DNA from: UBA1562 sp041653955
GTDB lineage: Bacteria; Omnitrophota; Gorgyraeia; Gygaellales; Profunditerraquicolaceae
Assembly (NCBI GenBank): GCA_041653955.1
Contig: JBAZEH010000002.1
Coordinates: forward strand, 25,877 to 89,876
DNA: 64,000 nt
Direction: 5' to 3'
Positions 25,608 to 34,579 of this stretch are shown here, piece by piece. The notes under the pieces were generated by a model. It saw only the letters and a list, made by a program, of their open reading frames with translations. It searched no databases and was not told the DNA's origin. Position 1 is the stretch's first letter. Every line of letters starts with the position of its first letter. Made by a program: the position numbers and the translations under genes.

Positions 25608-26652
25608 TATATTTAAGCGGCTGATATATATATCGCTAACCTTATTTTTTATTATCTTTATTATCTCGGCTCCGGCCGCGGAGGTGGAAAATATGAACGA
25701 GCCTGAGAAGACAGGGAAGATAAACATTTATAATGCGCGTACCGGGAAGATAGAGGAAGTAGAAAAGGTTTATAAGACCGATGAAGAATGGAAGAAGATG
25801 CTTACACCTGAGCAGTTCAAGATCATGCGCCGCAAAGGGACTGAACCGCCGGCAACGGGTAAGTGTGATCTTCCAAAAAAGGGCGGGATATACCAGTGCG
25901 CGGGTTGCGGCACCGATCTTTTCGGTGTAACCGCTAAATTTGAATCCGGCAGCGGATGGCCGAGTTTCTGGGAGCCGGTTTCGCAGTTGAATATAAGGAT
26001 AGAGGCAGATGATAGTTTCGGGATGCGCAGGATCGAGGCGCTTTGCGCCCGTTGCGGCGCGCACCTGGGCCATATTTTTGATGACGGGCCCCCGCCTACA
26101 GGGAAGCGTTACTGTATAAACTCGGCAGCGCTTAAATTGATCATGGTTGATAAGATATATAAGGAAAAGACAGAGAAGGCGGTTTTTGCCGCAGGTTGTT
26201 TCTGGGGTGTGGAGTCGGCATTCAGGCAGGTAAAAGGAGTAGTCAGCGTGACTTCTGGATTTACCGGAGGCCGCACTAAGGACCCTACTTATGAGCAGGT
26301 CTCAACCGGCAAGACCGGACACGCGGAGGCTGTAGAAGTTGAATATGACCCGGCAACGCTCTCTTACGAACAGCTTCTTGGTTTATTCTGGAATATCCAT
26401 GATCCTACTACGCCCAACAGGCAGGGCCCGGATATAGGAAACCAGTATCGCTCTGCGATATTCTATTATACGCCAGAACAGGAGAAGGCAGCGCGTTTAT
26501 CCAGGGAAAAACTGGAGGGGTCAGGCAGATATAAGGGGCATATAACGACAGAGATAACTCCAGCCGGTGATTTTTACAAGGCAGATGAGTATCATCAGCG
26601 TTATTATGAGAAGCGCGGGTTGAAGCCCGGGTGTATCTTTCCTTTTGAATAG
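25600..26652 (+). CDS. msrBA: Exported bifunctional methionine sulfoxide reductase MsrB-MsrA
   Basis: 350 residues from the ATG at 25600. A signal peptide (1-27, ending APAA) indicates action in the periplasm. The MsrB domain (about 60-185) has zinc cysteines in CAGC and CARC and the catalytic Cys in RYCINS. The MsrA domain (about 193-350) has catalytic GCFWGVE. The order MsrB then MsrA is the reverse of the PilB/Neisseria arrangement. It reduces R- and S-methionine sulfoxides in exported proteins. The reductant is not encoded beside it, though TrxA/TrxB genes occur at 56-62 kb. Confidence 0.95.
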   Translation: MIDIFKRLIYISLTLFFIIFIISAPAAEVENMNEPEKTGKINIYNARTGKIEEVEKVYKTDEEWKKMLTPEQFKIMRRKGTEPPATGKCDLPKKGGIYQCAGCGTDLFGVTAKFESGSGWPSFWEPVSQLNIRIEADDSFGMRRIEALCARCGAHLGHIFDDGPPPTGKRYCINSAALKLIMVDKIYKEKTEKAVFAAGCFWGVESAFRQVKGVVSVTSGFTGGRTKDPTYEQVSTGKTGHAEAVEVEYDPATLSYEQLLGLFWNIHDPTTPNRQGPDIGNQYRSAIFYYTPEQEKAARLSREKLEGSGRYKGHITTEITPAGDFYKADEYHQRYYEKRGLKPGCIFPFE

Positions 26653-26679
26653 TCCGCGCGGATAAAAACGGAGGGGAAA

Positions 26680-26805
26680 ATGAAAGTGCAGAAGACAGGT
26701 GAAAGGTACAGGTGCAGCGTATGCGGCAATGAAGTAACGGTAACGAAGGTAGGGGGCGGGGAACTGGTGTGCTGCGAGAAACCGATGGAGAAGATGGAAG
26801 GATAA
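26680..26805 (+). CDS. Desulforedoxin-like small iron protein
   Basis: A 41-residue protein with CSVCG near residue 12 and the adjacent pair CC near residue 31 (GGGELVCCEKPM), exactly the rubredoxin-like FeS4 ligand pattern of desulforedoxin and of the desulfoferrodoxin N-terminal domain. It is a presumed electron carrier in anaerobic oxygen or superoxide defence. It lies just before rubrerythrin, with SD GGAGGGG. Confidence 0.9.
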   Translation: MKVQKTGERYRCSVCGNEVTVTKVGGGELVCCEKPMEKMEG

Positions 26806-26828
26806 ACAACAGCAGGAGGGTATTTATC

Positions 26829-27407
26829 ATGGCTAAGTCGATAAAGGGGACAAAGACCGAGAAAAATCTGCTCGTGGCTTTTGCCGGGGAGTCTCAAGCG
26901 AGGAACAGGTATACTTATTTTTCCAGCGCAGCGAAGAAGGAGGGCTACGAACAGATAGCCGCTATTTTTGCCGAGACAGCCGATAATGAAAAAGAACACG
27001 CTAAGGTATTTTTTAAATACCTTGAAGGCGGCGACGTAGAGATAACCGCGAGTTATCCCGCGGGCATGATCAGGGACACAAAGAGCAACCTCGAGGAAGC
27101 CGCGGCCGGTGAAAATATGGAGTGGACAACGCTTTATTCAGATTTCGGAAAGACAGCTAAAGACGAAGGGTTTCTTGAAATAGCGCGCTCTTTTGAGCAT
27201 ATAGCAAAAGTCGAGAGTTTTCATGAGTCAAGATACAGGAGGCTTATCAATAATATATCTAACGGAGAAGTATTCAAAAAGAAATCAGCGGTAAGGTGGC
27301 ATTGCATAAATTGCGGTTATGTGTTTGAAGGAGATATCGCTCCCAGAGAGTGCCCTGCCTGCAGGCACCCGCAGTCATTCTATGAGCTTCTGGCGGAGAA
27401 TTATTAA
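26829..27407 (+). CDS. rbr: Rubrerythrin
   Basis: 192 residues from the ATG at 26829, preceded by GCAGGAGGG. The N-terminal ferritin-like diiron domain carries the Glu and ExxH ligands (AGESQARNRY, NEKEHAKVF, VESFHESRY). The C-terminal rubredoxin domain has CINCG and CPACRHP. It reduces hydrogen peroxide in the cytoplasm of anaerobes. The neighbouring desulforedoxin may donate electrons. Its last four bases overlap the convergent ispH gene. Confidence 0.97.
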   Translation: MAKSIKGTKTEKNLLVAFAGESQARNRYTYFSSAAKKEGYEQIAAIFAETADNEKEHAKVFFKYLEGGDVEITASYPAGMIRDTKSNLEEAAAGENMEWTTLYSDFGKTAKDEGFLEIARSFEHIAKVESFHESRYRRLINNISNGEVFKKKSAVRWHCINCGYVFEGDIAPRECPACRHPQSFYELLAENY

Positions 27408-28258
27408 TAGCCGCGGGCCTTGGCTATTGTTCTTAAGCGGCAGATTACTTCTTTTATGGTCTTATCCGGGGTAGAGGCGCCGCCGGTAATACCCACGCTT
27501 TTGATTCCCGGGAACCACGAACGTTTCAAGCCTTCTTTTGACCTTATCCAGTAGCTGTTTTTATTGATCGACTTAGATATCTCATATAACCTTTTGGTGT
27601 TGGCGCTCGTCTTGGAACCTACGATGAGCATTATTTCATTCTTAAGGGGCATACTTTTTATCTCTTTTTGCTTAAGGCGCGTGGGCCTGCATACGGTATT
27701 AAAAAATTTAAGGTCCGGTACGGTTCTTTTTAATGCCCGCACTATTTTAAATACCTTATCTATATTCTGGGTTGATTGCACGACCACGCAGGCCTTCTTT
27801 GTTTTTTTAAGCGCCCTGAAAGGTATATTTTTTATAGCGTCTATGACTATGGCCTTTCCCTCCAGTTGCCCGGCAATACCGCGGACCTCATCATGTCTTT
27901 TGTCGCCGATGATAATGATTTTACGGCCTGACTTTTCCATATTCGCGGCTATCCTGTGTATCTCTTTTACCATGGGGCATGTGGCGTCTATTATTTTATA
28001 TCCGAGCCTCTCGGCTCTTTTTACCGTATCCAGGCTTGCCCCGTGCGCGCGCAGTATAAGGGCCCTGCCTTTTCCTTCATCAAGGCGCCGTATCTTTTGA
28101 ATCCCGGAGCGGTGTATGTCGCGGACTACATCTTCATTATGGACTATATCACCGAGCATGCAGGCGTTTTTCTTTTCTGCCGCCGTGCGTATGGCGATAT
28201 TTATCGCCCGCCTTACCCCGAAACAGAACCCCGCGGACTTAGCCAGGTTTATTCTCAT
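27404..28258 (-). CDS. ispH: 4-hydroxy-3-methylbut-2-enyl diphosphate reductase
   Basis: A 284-residue IspH/LytB with the three cluster-ligand cysteines in SAGFCFGVRRA, DATCPMVKEIH and NTVCRPTRLKQ. It performs the last step of the MEP pathway, giving IPP and DMAPP via a 4Fe-4S cluster. It is the third gene of a minus-strand unit after the polyprenyl synthase and the phytoene/squalene synthase, a coherent isoprenoid operon. It overlaps the upstream gene by four bases. Confidence 0.96.
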   Translation of the reverse strand: MRINLAKSAGFCFGVRRAINIAIRTAAEKKNACMLGDIVHNEDVVRDIHRSGIQKIRRLDEGKGRALILRAHGASLDTVKRAERLGYKIIDATCPMVKEIHRIAANMEKSGRKIIIIGDKRHDEVRGIAGQLEGKAIVIDAIKNIPFRALKKTKKACVVVQSTQNIDKVFKIVRALKRTVPDLKFFNTVCRPTRLKQKEIKSMPLKNEIMLIVGSKTSANTKRLYEISKSINKNSYWIRSKEGLKRSWFPGIKSVGITGGASTPDKTIKEVICRLRTIAKARGY

Positions 28259-29115
28259 AGATATTCCTTTTTTATAAGGGCCCGCGCGGCTATAAAGGTT
28301 TTTCTCATCCCGCTTACATGCGCCTTTCCGGAAAAGATATCGTAATCTTTATTCTCTATATCTTTTAATATCCTTTCATAAAATTCTTTCATCAGCCCTG
28401 AAACATACCTGCAGGAGGGTTTTTTTATCATCTTTATGCCGGGAGAAGAGCGCGAGTAATATTCACGCGCCCTTTTTATCTGCATCTTTAACATCTCGCG
28501 GAAACCTTCATTGAGATTCTCTTTTTTCAGGTCTTCTTCAGAGATGCCGTAGCGGGCCAGTTCTTCCTGGGGTATATATATCCTGTCTCTTTTAAGGTCT
28601 TCCTTTATATCTCTTATGATATTGGTTAGTTGCATGGCTATCCCCAGGTCCAGGGCGTATGTCTCGGCATCATCATTATCGTAACCGAAGATCTTTAACA
28701 TGACCAGCCCTACTACACCGGCGACCTTGTAGCAGTAGTCGTAAAGTTCACTGAAATCAGCGTAACGGGTTTTCGTTATGTCCAGGCGCATCCCGTCAAT
28801 GAGCGCATGGAAGTAATTGAGGGAGATATTGTATTTTCTGACTGTATGCCTGAAGGCAAAAAATAGATCATTTTGCAGCTGCGCATCCGTATACACGGCG
28901 TATATGTTATTCTTCAATTTCTCCAGGTCTTCCGAGACGGAAGAAGAGTAGCTGTCTAAAGTTTCATCGCTTATCCTGCATACGGAGTAGATCGAATACG
29001 CGGCATAACGTATCTCTTTAGGCAGGAATAGGGAGGCAAAATAGAAGTTGCCGGCAGAACGCCTGGTTATGTTTGCGGCTTCCCTGAATCCGGACATTAT
29101 CTCATGTTTATTCAT
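28255..29115 (-). CDS. Squalene/phytoene synthase family protein
   Basis: A 286-residue head-to-head prenyl synthase. The Asp-rich motifs are SDETLD near residue 49 and NIIRDIKEDLKRDRIYIP near 165. It condenses two farnesyl or geranylgeranyl diphosphates into squalene, presqualene or phytoene. The chain length cannot be read from the sequence. With no desaturase or hopene cyclase in view, either the hopanoid or the carotenoid branch is possible. Confidence 0.9.
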   Translation of the reverse strand: MNKHEIMSGFREAANITRRSAGNFYFASLFLPKEIRYAAYSIYSVCRISDETLDSYSSSVSEDLEKLKNNIYAVYTDAQLQNDLFFAFRHTVRKYNISLNYFHALIDGMRLDITKTRYADFSELYDYCYKVAGVVGLVMLKIFGYDNDDAETYALDLGIAMQLTNIIRDIKEDLKRDRIYIPQEELARYGISEEDLKKENLNEGFREMLKMQIKRAREYYSRSSPGIKMIKKPSCRYVSGLMKEFYERILKDIENKDYDIFSGKAHVSGMRKTFIAARALIKKEYL

Positions 29116-29116
29116 A

Positions 29117-30157
29117 TTATATCTTAAGCACCTGCCTGGAATAATCCGCGATACACTTCTTATATTCGGGGCGCATTCTGGTTGAGGAATTTATAGCGAG
29201 GGCCTTATCAAGCAGGATGTTGATCTCTTCCCTGGCGAAATCCGGGGTCCCGGATCCTTTTAATATCCGGCGTATGGCTGACAGGTCTTTTAACCCCGCG
29301 GTATCCTTAGACAGTATCTTTCTTATGGCGAGTTTCCCTTTTTTATCAGCGTGATTATAGGCATGCCATATAAGTATGGTTTTTTTGGATTCTTTCAGGT
29401 CGGTGAGGATGGATTTGCCTATTACCCTGGATGAAGAAAAGATGCCTATCATATCATCTTTTATCTGGAAGGCCCTGCCGAGGGATATCCCGAATTCATA
29501 TAATTTATCTGTTTCTTCTTTTTTTGCGCCTGCCAGGGTAGCGCCTATTGTCAGGGGAGCGGCAAAGGTATAATTAGAGGTTTTCAGGTCATATATTTTA
29601 TATATATCATTCCTGGTTATCCTGGCGATATCCTTTGCCCCGGCCAGCAGTTCGATGAACTCTCCGCTCCCGGTGAGGAAGGCCGCTTCTACCAGTTTTT
29701 TAAGGGCTGATTCCTTACGCAGAAGTTCCTCTTTTACCGAGAGGAAGGAGTGTATCGCCATCGCGTAGAGTACGTCGCCTAATACTATTGCCAGGTCTTC
29801 CCCGGTAAATTTGATATTCTTATATTCCGCCAGGGAGTGGTTTAGCATTGCGTGCATGGATGGTTTACCGCGGCGGGTAGAGGATCTATCGATAATATCG
29901 TCGTGCACGAGCATGAAGTCGTGCAGAAGCTCCAGGGATACCGCGGCCCTATAGAGGCCTTTCGGAGCTTTTCTGGCGTAACCCATATACCCCATGATGA
30001 AAAGGATAGGGCGCACGCGCTTGCCTTCACGCGATACAAACTCTTTTATATTATCGTAAAGGAGGGGAGAGATCTTCCGCAGGGAGTGCTTATTTCTTAT
30101 ATCCGCCGCGTATCCTTTAAGTTCGTTATTAACCTTCTTTTTTATTTTCAAAAACAT
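29117..30157 (-). CDS. Polyprenyl synthetase (trans-isoprenyl diphosphate synthase)
   Basis: A 346-residue chain elongase with the first Asp-rich motif HDDIIDRSSTRRG (FARM) and the second QIKDDMIGIF (SARM). It makes FPP, GGPP or a longer chain from IPP. The residues before FARM (LLHDFMLVHDD) have Phe and Met rather than the two aromatics typical of short FPPS, so GGPP or longer is plausible. It heads the minus-strand isoprenoid unit, with a promoter that puts the transcript start almost at the ATG. Confidence 0.93.
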   Translation of the reverse strand: MFLKIKKKVNNELKGYAADIRNKHSLRKISPLLYDNIKEFVSREGKRVRPILFIMGYMGYARKAPKGLYRAAVSLELLHDFMLVHDDIIDRSSTRRGKPSMHAMLNHSLAEYKNIKFTGEDLAIVLGDVLYAMAIHSFLSVKEELLRKESALKKLVEAAFLTGSGEFIELLAGAKDIARITRNDIYKIYDLKTSNYTFAAPLTIGATLAGAKKEETDKLYEFGISLGRAFQIKDDMIGIFSSSRVIGKSILTDLKESKKTILIWHAYNHADKKGKLAIRKILSKDTAGLKDLSAIRRILKGSGTPDFAREEINILLDKALAINSSTRMRPEYKKCIADYSRQVLKI

Positions 30158-30163
30158 ATATTT

Positions 30164-30191
30164 ATGATAGCATAAAGCAGAGTTATTTCAA
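30164..30191 (-). promoter_or_regulatory. Minus-strand promoter of the isoprenoid operon, near-leaderless
   Basis: Reading the minus strand, TTGAAA (30191-30186), a 16-bp spacer and TATCAT (30169-30164) lie only six bases before the ATG at 30157. Initiation at normal distance would give a leaderless mRNA. There is no Shine-Dalgarno sequence in the gap. Confidence 0.65.
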
Positions 30192-30203
30192 TTCAATTAA
30201 AAG

Positions 30204-31094
30204 ATGATAAAGGACCTTTTAAGAGCGTTAAGGCTGCCTTTTATAGTTGCCGGCGTCATTCCTTTTGTCTTTGGTTCTTTGATAGAAAGGTGCAATTTTA
30301 ATCTTCCTGCTTTTATCTTTGGGTTGTTTGCCGTATCCTGCACCCATCTTAGCGCGAACTTGATAAACGATTACTCCGATGCCGAAAGCGGTGTGGACGC
30401 CATAGACGCGAGATTCTTTGGCTTTTTCGGCGGTTCTAAACTTATACAGGAGGGGGTTTTATCCGGGAGGTCTTATTTCGCCATGGCGGTATTGTTCGGT
30501 TTTATCGCTCTTTTTTCGGTTATATCCCTGGCATTCCTGTTGAACGGAGCCGCGGTATTGGCATATTTCACGGCGATAATCCTGTTGAGCTGGGCTTATT
30601 CCGTGAAACCTTTGCAGCTGGCTTATCGGGGCCTGGGGGAGATAGTTGTTTTTATCCTTTTTGGCCCGGTCCCGTTAATGGGGGGTTATTATATCCAGAG
30701 CGGGATATTCCCGGATATAAGGAGTTTTATGCTTTCACTTCCTTTCGGATTTCTTACTGCCGCTATACTTTTGGCGAATGAGGCCCCTGATGTTAGCGAA
30801 GACAGGAGGGCGGGTAAGAGGACGTGGGCTGTGCTTGCGGGAGGGAAGAATGTTTTTATTCTTTATTCCGTGTTGACCGTTTTGGGTTTTGCCTCGGTGT
30901 TTTTGAATATATCCATAGGTTATCTCGGTATTAAAGCGCTGCCAGCCATCTTTTTTATTGTTCCCGCGCTCAAGGCAGCAGGTATATTGAGGCGCGATTA
31001 CCGGAATAAGGAGAAAATGATTGTTTCTTCAAGGCTTGCTATCGGCACGCAGGCCTTTGCCGGCATATCCCTGGTTATAAGTTTGCTGATATGA
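30204..31094 (+). CDS. UbiA-family prenyltransferase (MenA-like)
   Basis: A 296-residue integral membrane protein with eight or nine segments. The first Asp-rich motif NLINDYSDAESGVD is of the MenA type, and a second one, NEAPDVSEDRRAGKRT, lies near residue 195. It attaches a polyprenyl chain to a quinone or similar precursor. Its position beside polyprenyl synthase and NDH-2 fits menaquinone synthesis. No Shine-Dalgarno precedes the ATG. It overlaps the next gene by four bases. Confidence 0.88.
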   Translation: MIKDLLRALRLPFIVAGVIPFVFGSLIERCNFNLPAFIFGLFAVSCTHLSANLINDYSDAESGVDAIDARFFGFFGGSKLIQEGVLSGRSYFAMAVLFGFIALFSVISLAFLLNGAAVLAYFTAIILLSWAYSVKPLQLAYRGLGEIVVFILFGPVPLMGGYYIQSGIFPDIRSFMLSLPFGFLTAAILLANEAPDVSEDRRAGKRTWAVLAGGKNVFILYSVLTVLGFASVFLNISIGYLGIKALPAIFFIVPALKAAGILRRDYRNKEKMIVSSRLAIGTQAFAGISLVISLLI

Positions 31095-32218
31095 AAAAAG
31101 CCGTTATTATAGGAGGCGGGTTCGCCGGATTGAGCGCGGCAAAAAGGTTCTTTGCGCAAAAGGGCGCCCTGTCGGTTACTCTTATAGACAGAAAACCGAC
31201 ATTTGATTTCCTCCCGGCCTTACCGGATATCATCGGGAGGAATATAGCCCCCGCGTACCTGAAAGCGGATATAAAAGCGATCTCGCGCAGGTTAGGTTTT
31301 GATTTTATAAATGAAGAAGTCATTGGCGTGGATCTGGCACAGAACAAAGTAAATACTGTTTCTTCGGGCGTGTATTATGATTATCTTTTGATCTCAAGCG
31401 GCAGCCAGACCAACTTTTACGGTAATGCCGCGATAGAGAAGAATGCTTATCTTCTTGACAGGGTGGACGATGCCGCGAAGATAGCGCGGGCGGTAAAGGA
31501 AAATGGCTTTACTGATTTTGTGGTTTGCGGAGGCGGTTATACGGGGATAGAGTTAGCCACTAATCTAAAAAAACTTTTGAATAGATTATGGCGTACTGAT
31601 AAGGTAGTGATAGTAGAGCGGCAGCCGGATATATTGGGGCCCCTTCCGCAGTGGATGAAGGATTACGCGCGGGATAACCTGCGCAGGCTGGATATAGAGA
31701 TCCTGGCTGCAACTACGGTAGAGCATATAAATGGACGTGAGATCATGCTCTCGGGAGGCAGGGGATTTGATAACGCGATGCTTATCTGGGCCGCCGGGGT
31801 AAAGAGCGGTGATTTTATCCGGAAAATGGACCTGGAGAAGAACCCGCAGGGCAGGCTAAAAGTTGATGAATATTTAAGGATAAACAGGAATTGTTACGCG
31901 GCTGGAGATGCCGCGTTGTTTTCTTACCGGGGCGGTACCTTAAGGATGGCGGTCCAGTTTTCCATAATGGAAGGTCTTATCGCGGCGGTGAATATCTTGC
32001 GGGATGCGCGGGGGATGAAACCCGCGGCGTACCTCCCGGTTGACCTGGGTTATGTGATACCTATGGCTAATGATCTTTCCTGCGGAAGTATTTTGGGTAT
32101 GGACCTTAAAGGCAGGATACCTACGGCGCTGCATTATTTTATGTGCCTTTACCGTTCTTACGGATGGAATAACAAGGCAGGTTTTGCCAAAGACCTGTTA
32201 AGAGGAGGTGGGAGATGA
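31091..32218 (+). CDS. Type II NADH dehydrogenase-like flavoprotein
   Basis: A 375-residue two-dinucleotide-binding oxidoreductase. The FAD-binding fold is seen in VIIGGGFAGLSAAKRF and the NAD site in VVCGGGYTGIELA. The late FAD motif reads CYAAGDAALFSY. NDH-2 enzymes transfer electrons from NADH to quinone without pumping; a neighbouring prenyltransferase that may make quinone supports this. Sulfide:quinone reductase lacks a match here because the two catalytic cysteines are absent. Confidence 0.88.
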   Translation: MKKAVIIGGGFAGLSAAKRFFAQKGALSVTLIDRKPTFDFLPALPDIIGRNIAPAYLKADIKAISRRLGFDFINEEVIGVDLAQNKVNTVSSGVYYDYLLISSGSQTNFYGNAAIEKNAYLLDRVDDAAKIARAVKENGFTDFVVCGGGYTGIELATNLKKLLNRLWRTDKVVIVERQPDILGPLPQWMKDYARDNLRRLDIEILAATTVEHINGREIMLSGGRGFDNAMLIWAAGVKSGDFIRKMDLEKNPQGRLKVDEYLRINRNCYAAGDAALFSYRGGTLRMAVQFSIMEGLIAAVNILRDARGMKPAAYLPVDLGYVIPMANDLSCGSILGMDLKGRIPTALHYFMCLYRSYGWNNKAGFAKDLLRGGGR

Positions 32219-32607
32219 CGGATCTGGCGGTATTCATCTTAAGGCTCGCGATAGGAGTGGTTTTCTCCGGCCACGGGCTTCAGAAAGCTTTTGGGCTTTT
32301 TGGAGGTCCGGGTATCAACGCATTCTCCGGTATGCTTTCGGGCTTAGGTTTTGCCCCGGCTTTATTGTGGGCTTACGCGGTAGCATACATTGAATTGATC
32401 GCGGGCGTCTTTCTGATAGCCGGGCTGTTCACGCGCGTATCTTCGCTGCTGCTTATAATTATCATGGTTGTGGCCGCGGTCAAAGTCCATCTGCGAAACG
32501 GTTTTTTTCTGCAGAACGGAGGATTTGAATATATATTCGTGTTGACCTGCGCGCTGCTTGCCATATTGATCAACGGAGCGGGGAGTTTCAGTTTTTCTAA
32601 AAAGTAA
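32215..32607 (+). CDS. DoxX family membrane protein
   Basis: A 130-residue protein with four membrane segments and the DoxX opening LRLAIGVVFSGHGLQKAFG. The family is associated with quinone-linked thiosulfate oxidation or thiol stress, but most members are uncharacterised. It overlaps the NDH-2 gene by four bases, consistent with a quinone-related function. Confidence 0.9.
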   Translation: MTDLAVFILRLAIGVVFSGHGLQKAFGLFGGPGINAFSGMLSGLGFAPALLWAYAVAYIELIAGVFLIAGLFTRVSSLLLIIIMVVAAVKVHLRNGFFLQNGGFEYIFVLTCALLAILINGAGSFSFSKK

Positions 32608-32622
32608 GAAAGGAGAACGGAA

Positions 32623-32811
32623 ATGGCGAACAATAAAGAAGTATGTGTGGGTGGTGTAATATTCTCTACCGCGGGGATATTGCTGCTTTTGGGCGCGGCG
32701 TTTGATATCCTGCCTGTTTCCGATAATCTGGCGATATTCCTCGGAATCGCCTGTTTTATCATCGCAGGCGCCATAAAAAAGATCATGAAGGGCGGAAGCT
32801 GCTGCAAATAG
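32623..32811 (+). CDS. Small two-segment membrane protein
   Basis: A 62-residue protein with two membrane segments (about 8-28 and 34-52) and a C-terminal KGGSCCK. AAGGAG precedes the ATG. The C-terminal Cys pair could ligate a metal or be modified. It lies between DoxX and the antiporter and is likely cotranscribed with them. The family is unknown. Confidence 0.75.
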   Translation: MANNKEVCVGGVIFSTAGILLLLGAAFDILPVSDNLAIFLGIACFIIAGAIKKIMKGGSCCK

Positions 32812-32816
32812 AATAA

Positions 32817-34538
32817 ATGGATGAACATAATATTCTGATTTTTCTTATCCAGGTAGTCATCCTGCTTGGGTTTGCCAGGATGCTTGGGGAGTTGTTCCGT
32901 ATCTGGAAACAGCCCGCGCTCACCGCGGAGATAATGGTCGGAGTGATATTCGGCCCTACTATCCTGGGCCGCTTTTTCCCTTCGGTGAGCCGGTACATAT
33001 TCCCCGCCGAACCCCTGCAGGCAGCCATGCTTGAAACGATCGCGTGGCTGGGAGTATTCTTTTTTCTCCTGGAGATGGGGCTGGAGCTGGATTTTTCAAG
33101 CGCCTGGAGGCAGAGGGGAAATGCATTAAAGATCGCGCTGTCGGATATAATCATCCCGATGGCAATTGCTTTTATTCCCGCTTTTTTTATCCCGTCTCAT
33201 TACCTGGTTGACCCTGATCAGAGGCTGATATTCGCGTTCTTTATTGCTACTGTAATGACAATAAGCGCTTTGCCTATCGCGGCCCGCGCCCTGCGCGACC
33301 TGGATATCTATAAGACCGACCTGGGTTTTCTTATCATGTCGGCACTTTCCGTAAATGATATTATCGGATGGCTGATCTTTACATTGATCCTGGGGTTTTT
33401 TACTCAAATGGATATACAGGTATCCAGGGTGATCATTATACTGTTGTCCACGCTGGGTTTCACCGTATTCTGCCTTACGGTAGGGAGGCGCTGGGCAGAT
33501 ATTGTTGTTACCAGGATAAAAGAGAAGAATATCCCGGAGCCGGCCGGCTCACTTACCTTCATCTGCATACTGGGTTTTCTTTGCGGGGCCATAACGCAGA
33601 AAATAGGCATACACGCCTTATTCGGTTTCTTCGTAGCCGGGGTCATGGTCGGCGGGGCTAAGGCCCTTCCTGAGAGGACGCGCCACGTTATCTCGCAGAT
33701 GGTTTATGCCATATTTGTCCCTCTTTTCTTTGCCAGCATAGGCCTGCGCGTAGATTTCGTGAAGAATTTTGATATTTTTATTGTTTTGATCCTGATCGTT
33801 ATCGGTATATTCGGAAGGTTCATAGGCGCATGGATAGGGGTCAACTTGAGCAGCGTTTCGCGCGTGAACCGGCTTACCATAGCAATAGCGCATACGCCCG
33901 GGGGGTCAATGGAGATAGTCGTGGGTATCCTGGCGCTGCAGTATAACCTGATCACTGAACCGATATTCGTGGGTATTGTTTTTAGCGCCGTATTCTCTTC
34001 GGTCATACTCGGGCCATGGCTAAGGCACGCCGTTTTAAAGCGTGAAGAGATAAATATAATGGAATTTTCCCGGACCCATAATATCATCGCGAATATGAAG
34101 TCAACCGAACGTAACGCAGCAATGCAGGAACTTTGTTCGCTGGTAGCCGAGCAGGGGAATACGCCGCATCCTGAAGCCTTATATAGGGCTGTCGCGGCAA
34201 GAGAGAATACTATGGGCACGGCGATAGAGGAGGGGATCGCCCTTCCGCATGCGCGCATCCCGCGCCTGGTCAAACCCGTTATCGCTCTCGGGATATCTGA
34301 AGCCGGGATAGAGTGGGATTCACCTGACGGCAAGCCAACGCACCTTATCTTTTTGATCCTTACCCCCAGGGAGGATGATTGGATCCAGGTGCAGATATTG
34401 CGCATTATATCCAAGGCCATGAGCAGCAAAAAAATAAGGGACGCGTTTTTATCCGCCGGGGAGCGCCATAATATCTGGCATATACTACAGCAGGTATTTA
34501 CCCCGCATCAGATAGTAAGAAAAAAGGAGCGGCGCTGA
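32817..34538 (+). CDS. Cation:proton antiporter fused to an EIIA(Ntr)-like domain
   Basis: A 573-residue protein. Residues 1-400 form a CPA2/Kef-type antiporter with about 12 membrane segments and the EMGLELD and SVNDIIGW elements. Residues 425-565 form a PTS EIIA type-2 (PtsN-like) domain with phospho-acceptor His in IALPHARIPRL. This puts transport under possible control of PTS phosphorylation state. No other PTS genes are present in the window. Confidence 0.92.
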   Translation: MDEHNILIFLIQVVILLGFARMLGELFRIWKQPALTAEIMVGVIFGPTILGRFFPSVSRYIFPAEPLQAAMLETIAWLGVFFFLLEMGLELDFSSAWRQRGNALKIALSDIIIPMAIAFIPAFFIPSHYLVDPDQRLIFAFFIATVMTISALPIAARALRDLDIYKTDLGFLIMSALSVNDIIGWLIFTLILGFFTQMDIQVSRVIIILLSTLGFTVFCLTVGRRWADIVVTRIKEKNIPEPAGSLTFICILGFLCGAITQKIGIHALFGFFVAGVMVGGAKALPERTRHVISQMVYAIFVPLFFASIGLRVDFVKNFDIFIVLILIVIGIFGRFIGAWIGVNLSSVSRVNRLTIAIAHTPGGSMEIVVGILALQYNLITEPIFVGIVFSAVFSSVILGPWLRHAVLKREEINIMEFSRTHNIIANMKSTERNAAMQELCSLVAEQGNTPHPEALYRAVAARENTMGTAIEEGIALPHARIPRLVKPVIALGISEAGIEWDSPDGKPTHLIFLILTPREDDWIQVQILRIISKAMSSKKIRDAFLSAGERHNIWHILQQVFTPHQIVRKKERR

Positions 34539-34547
34539 TATTTTACC

Positions 34548-34577
34548 TTGACATAACCTGTTTTATAGAGGTAATAT
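34548..34577 (+). promoter_or_regulatory. Sigma70 promoter for the MEDS gene
   Basis: TTGACA (34548-34553), an 18-bp spacer and TAATAT (34572-34577), followed by a leader of about 100 nt. Confidence 0.75.
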
Positions 34578-34579
34578 AA

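Noticed and set aside
31091..32218. NDH-2-like gene considered as sulfide:quinone reductase
   Set aside because: The paired catalytic cysteines are absent from the expected positions.
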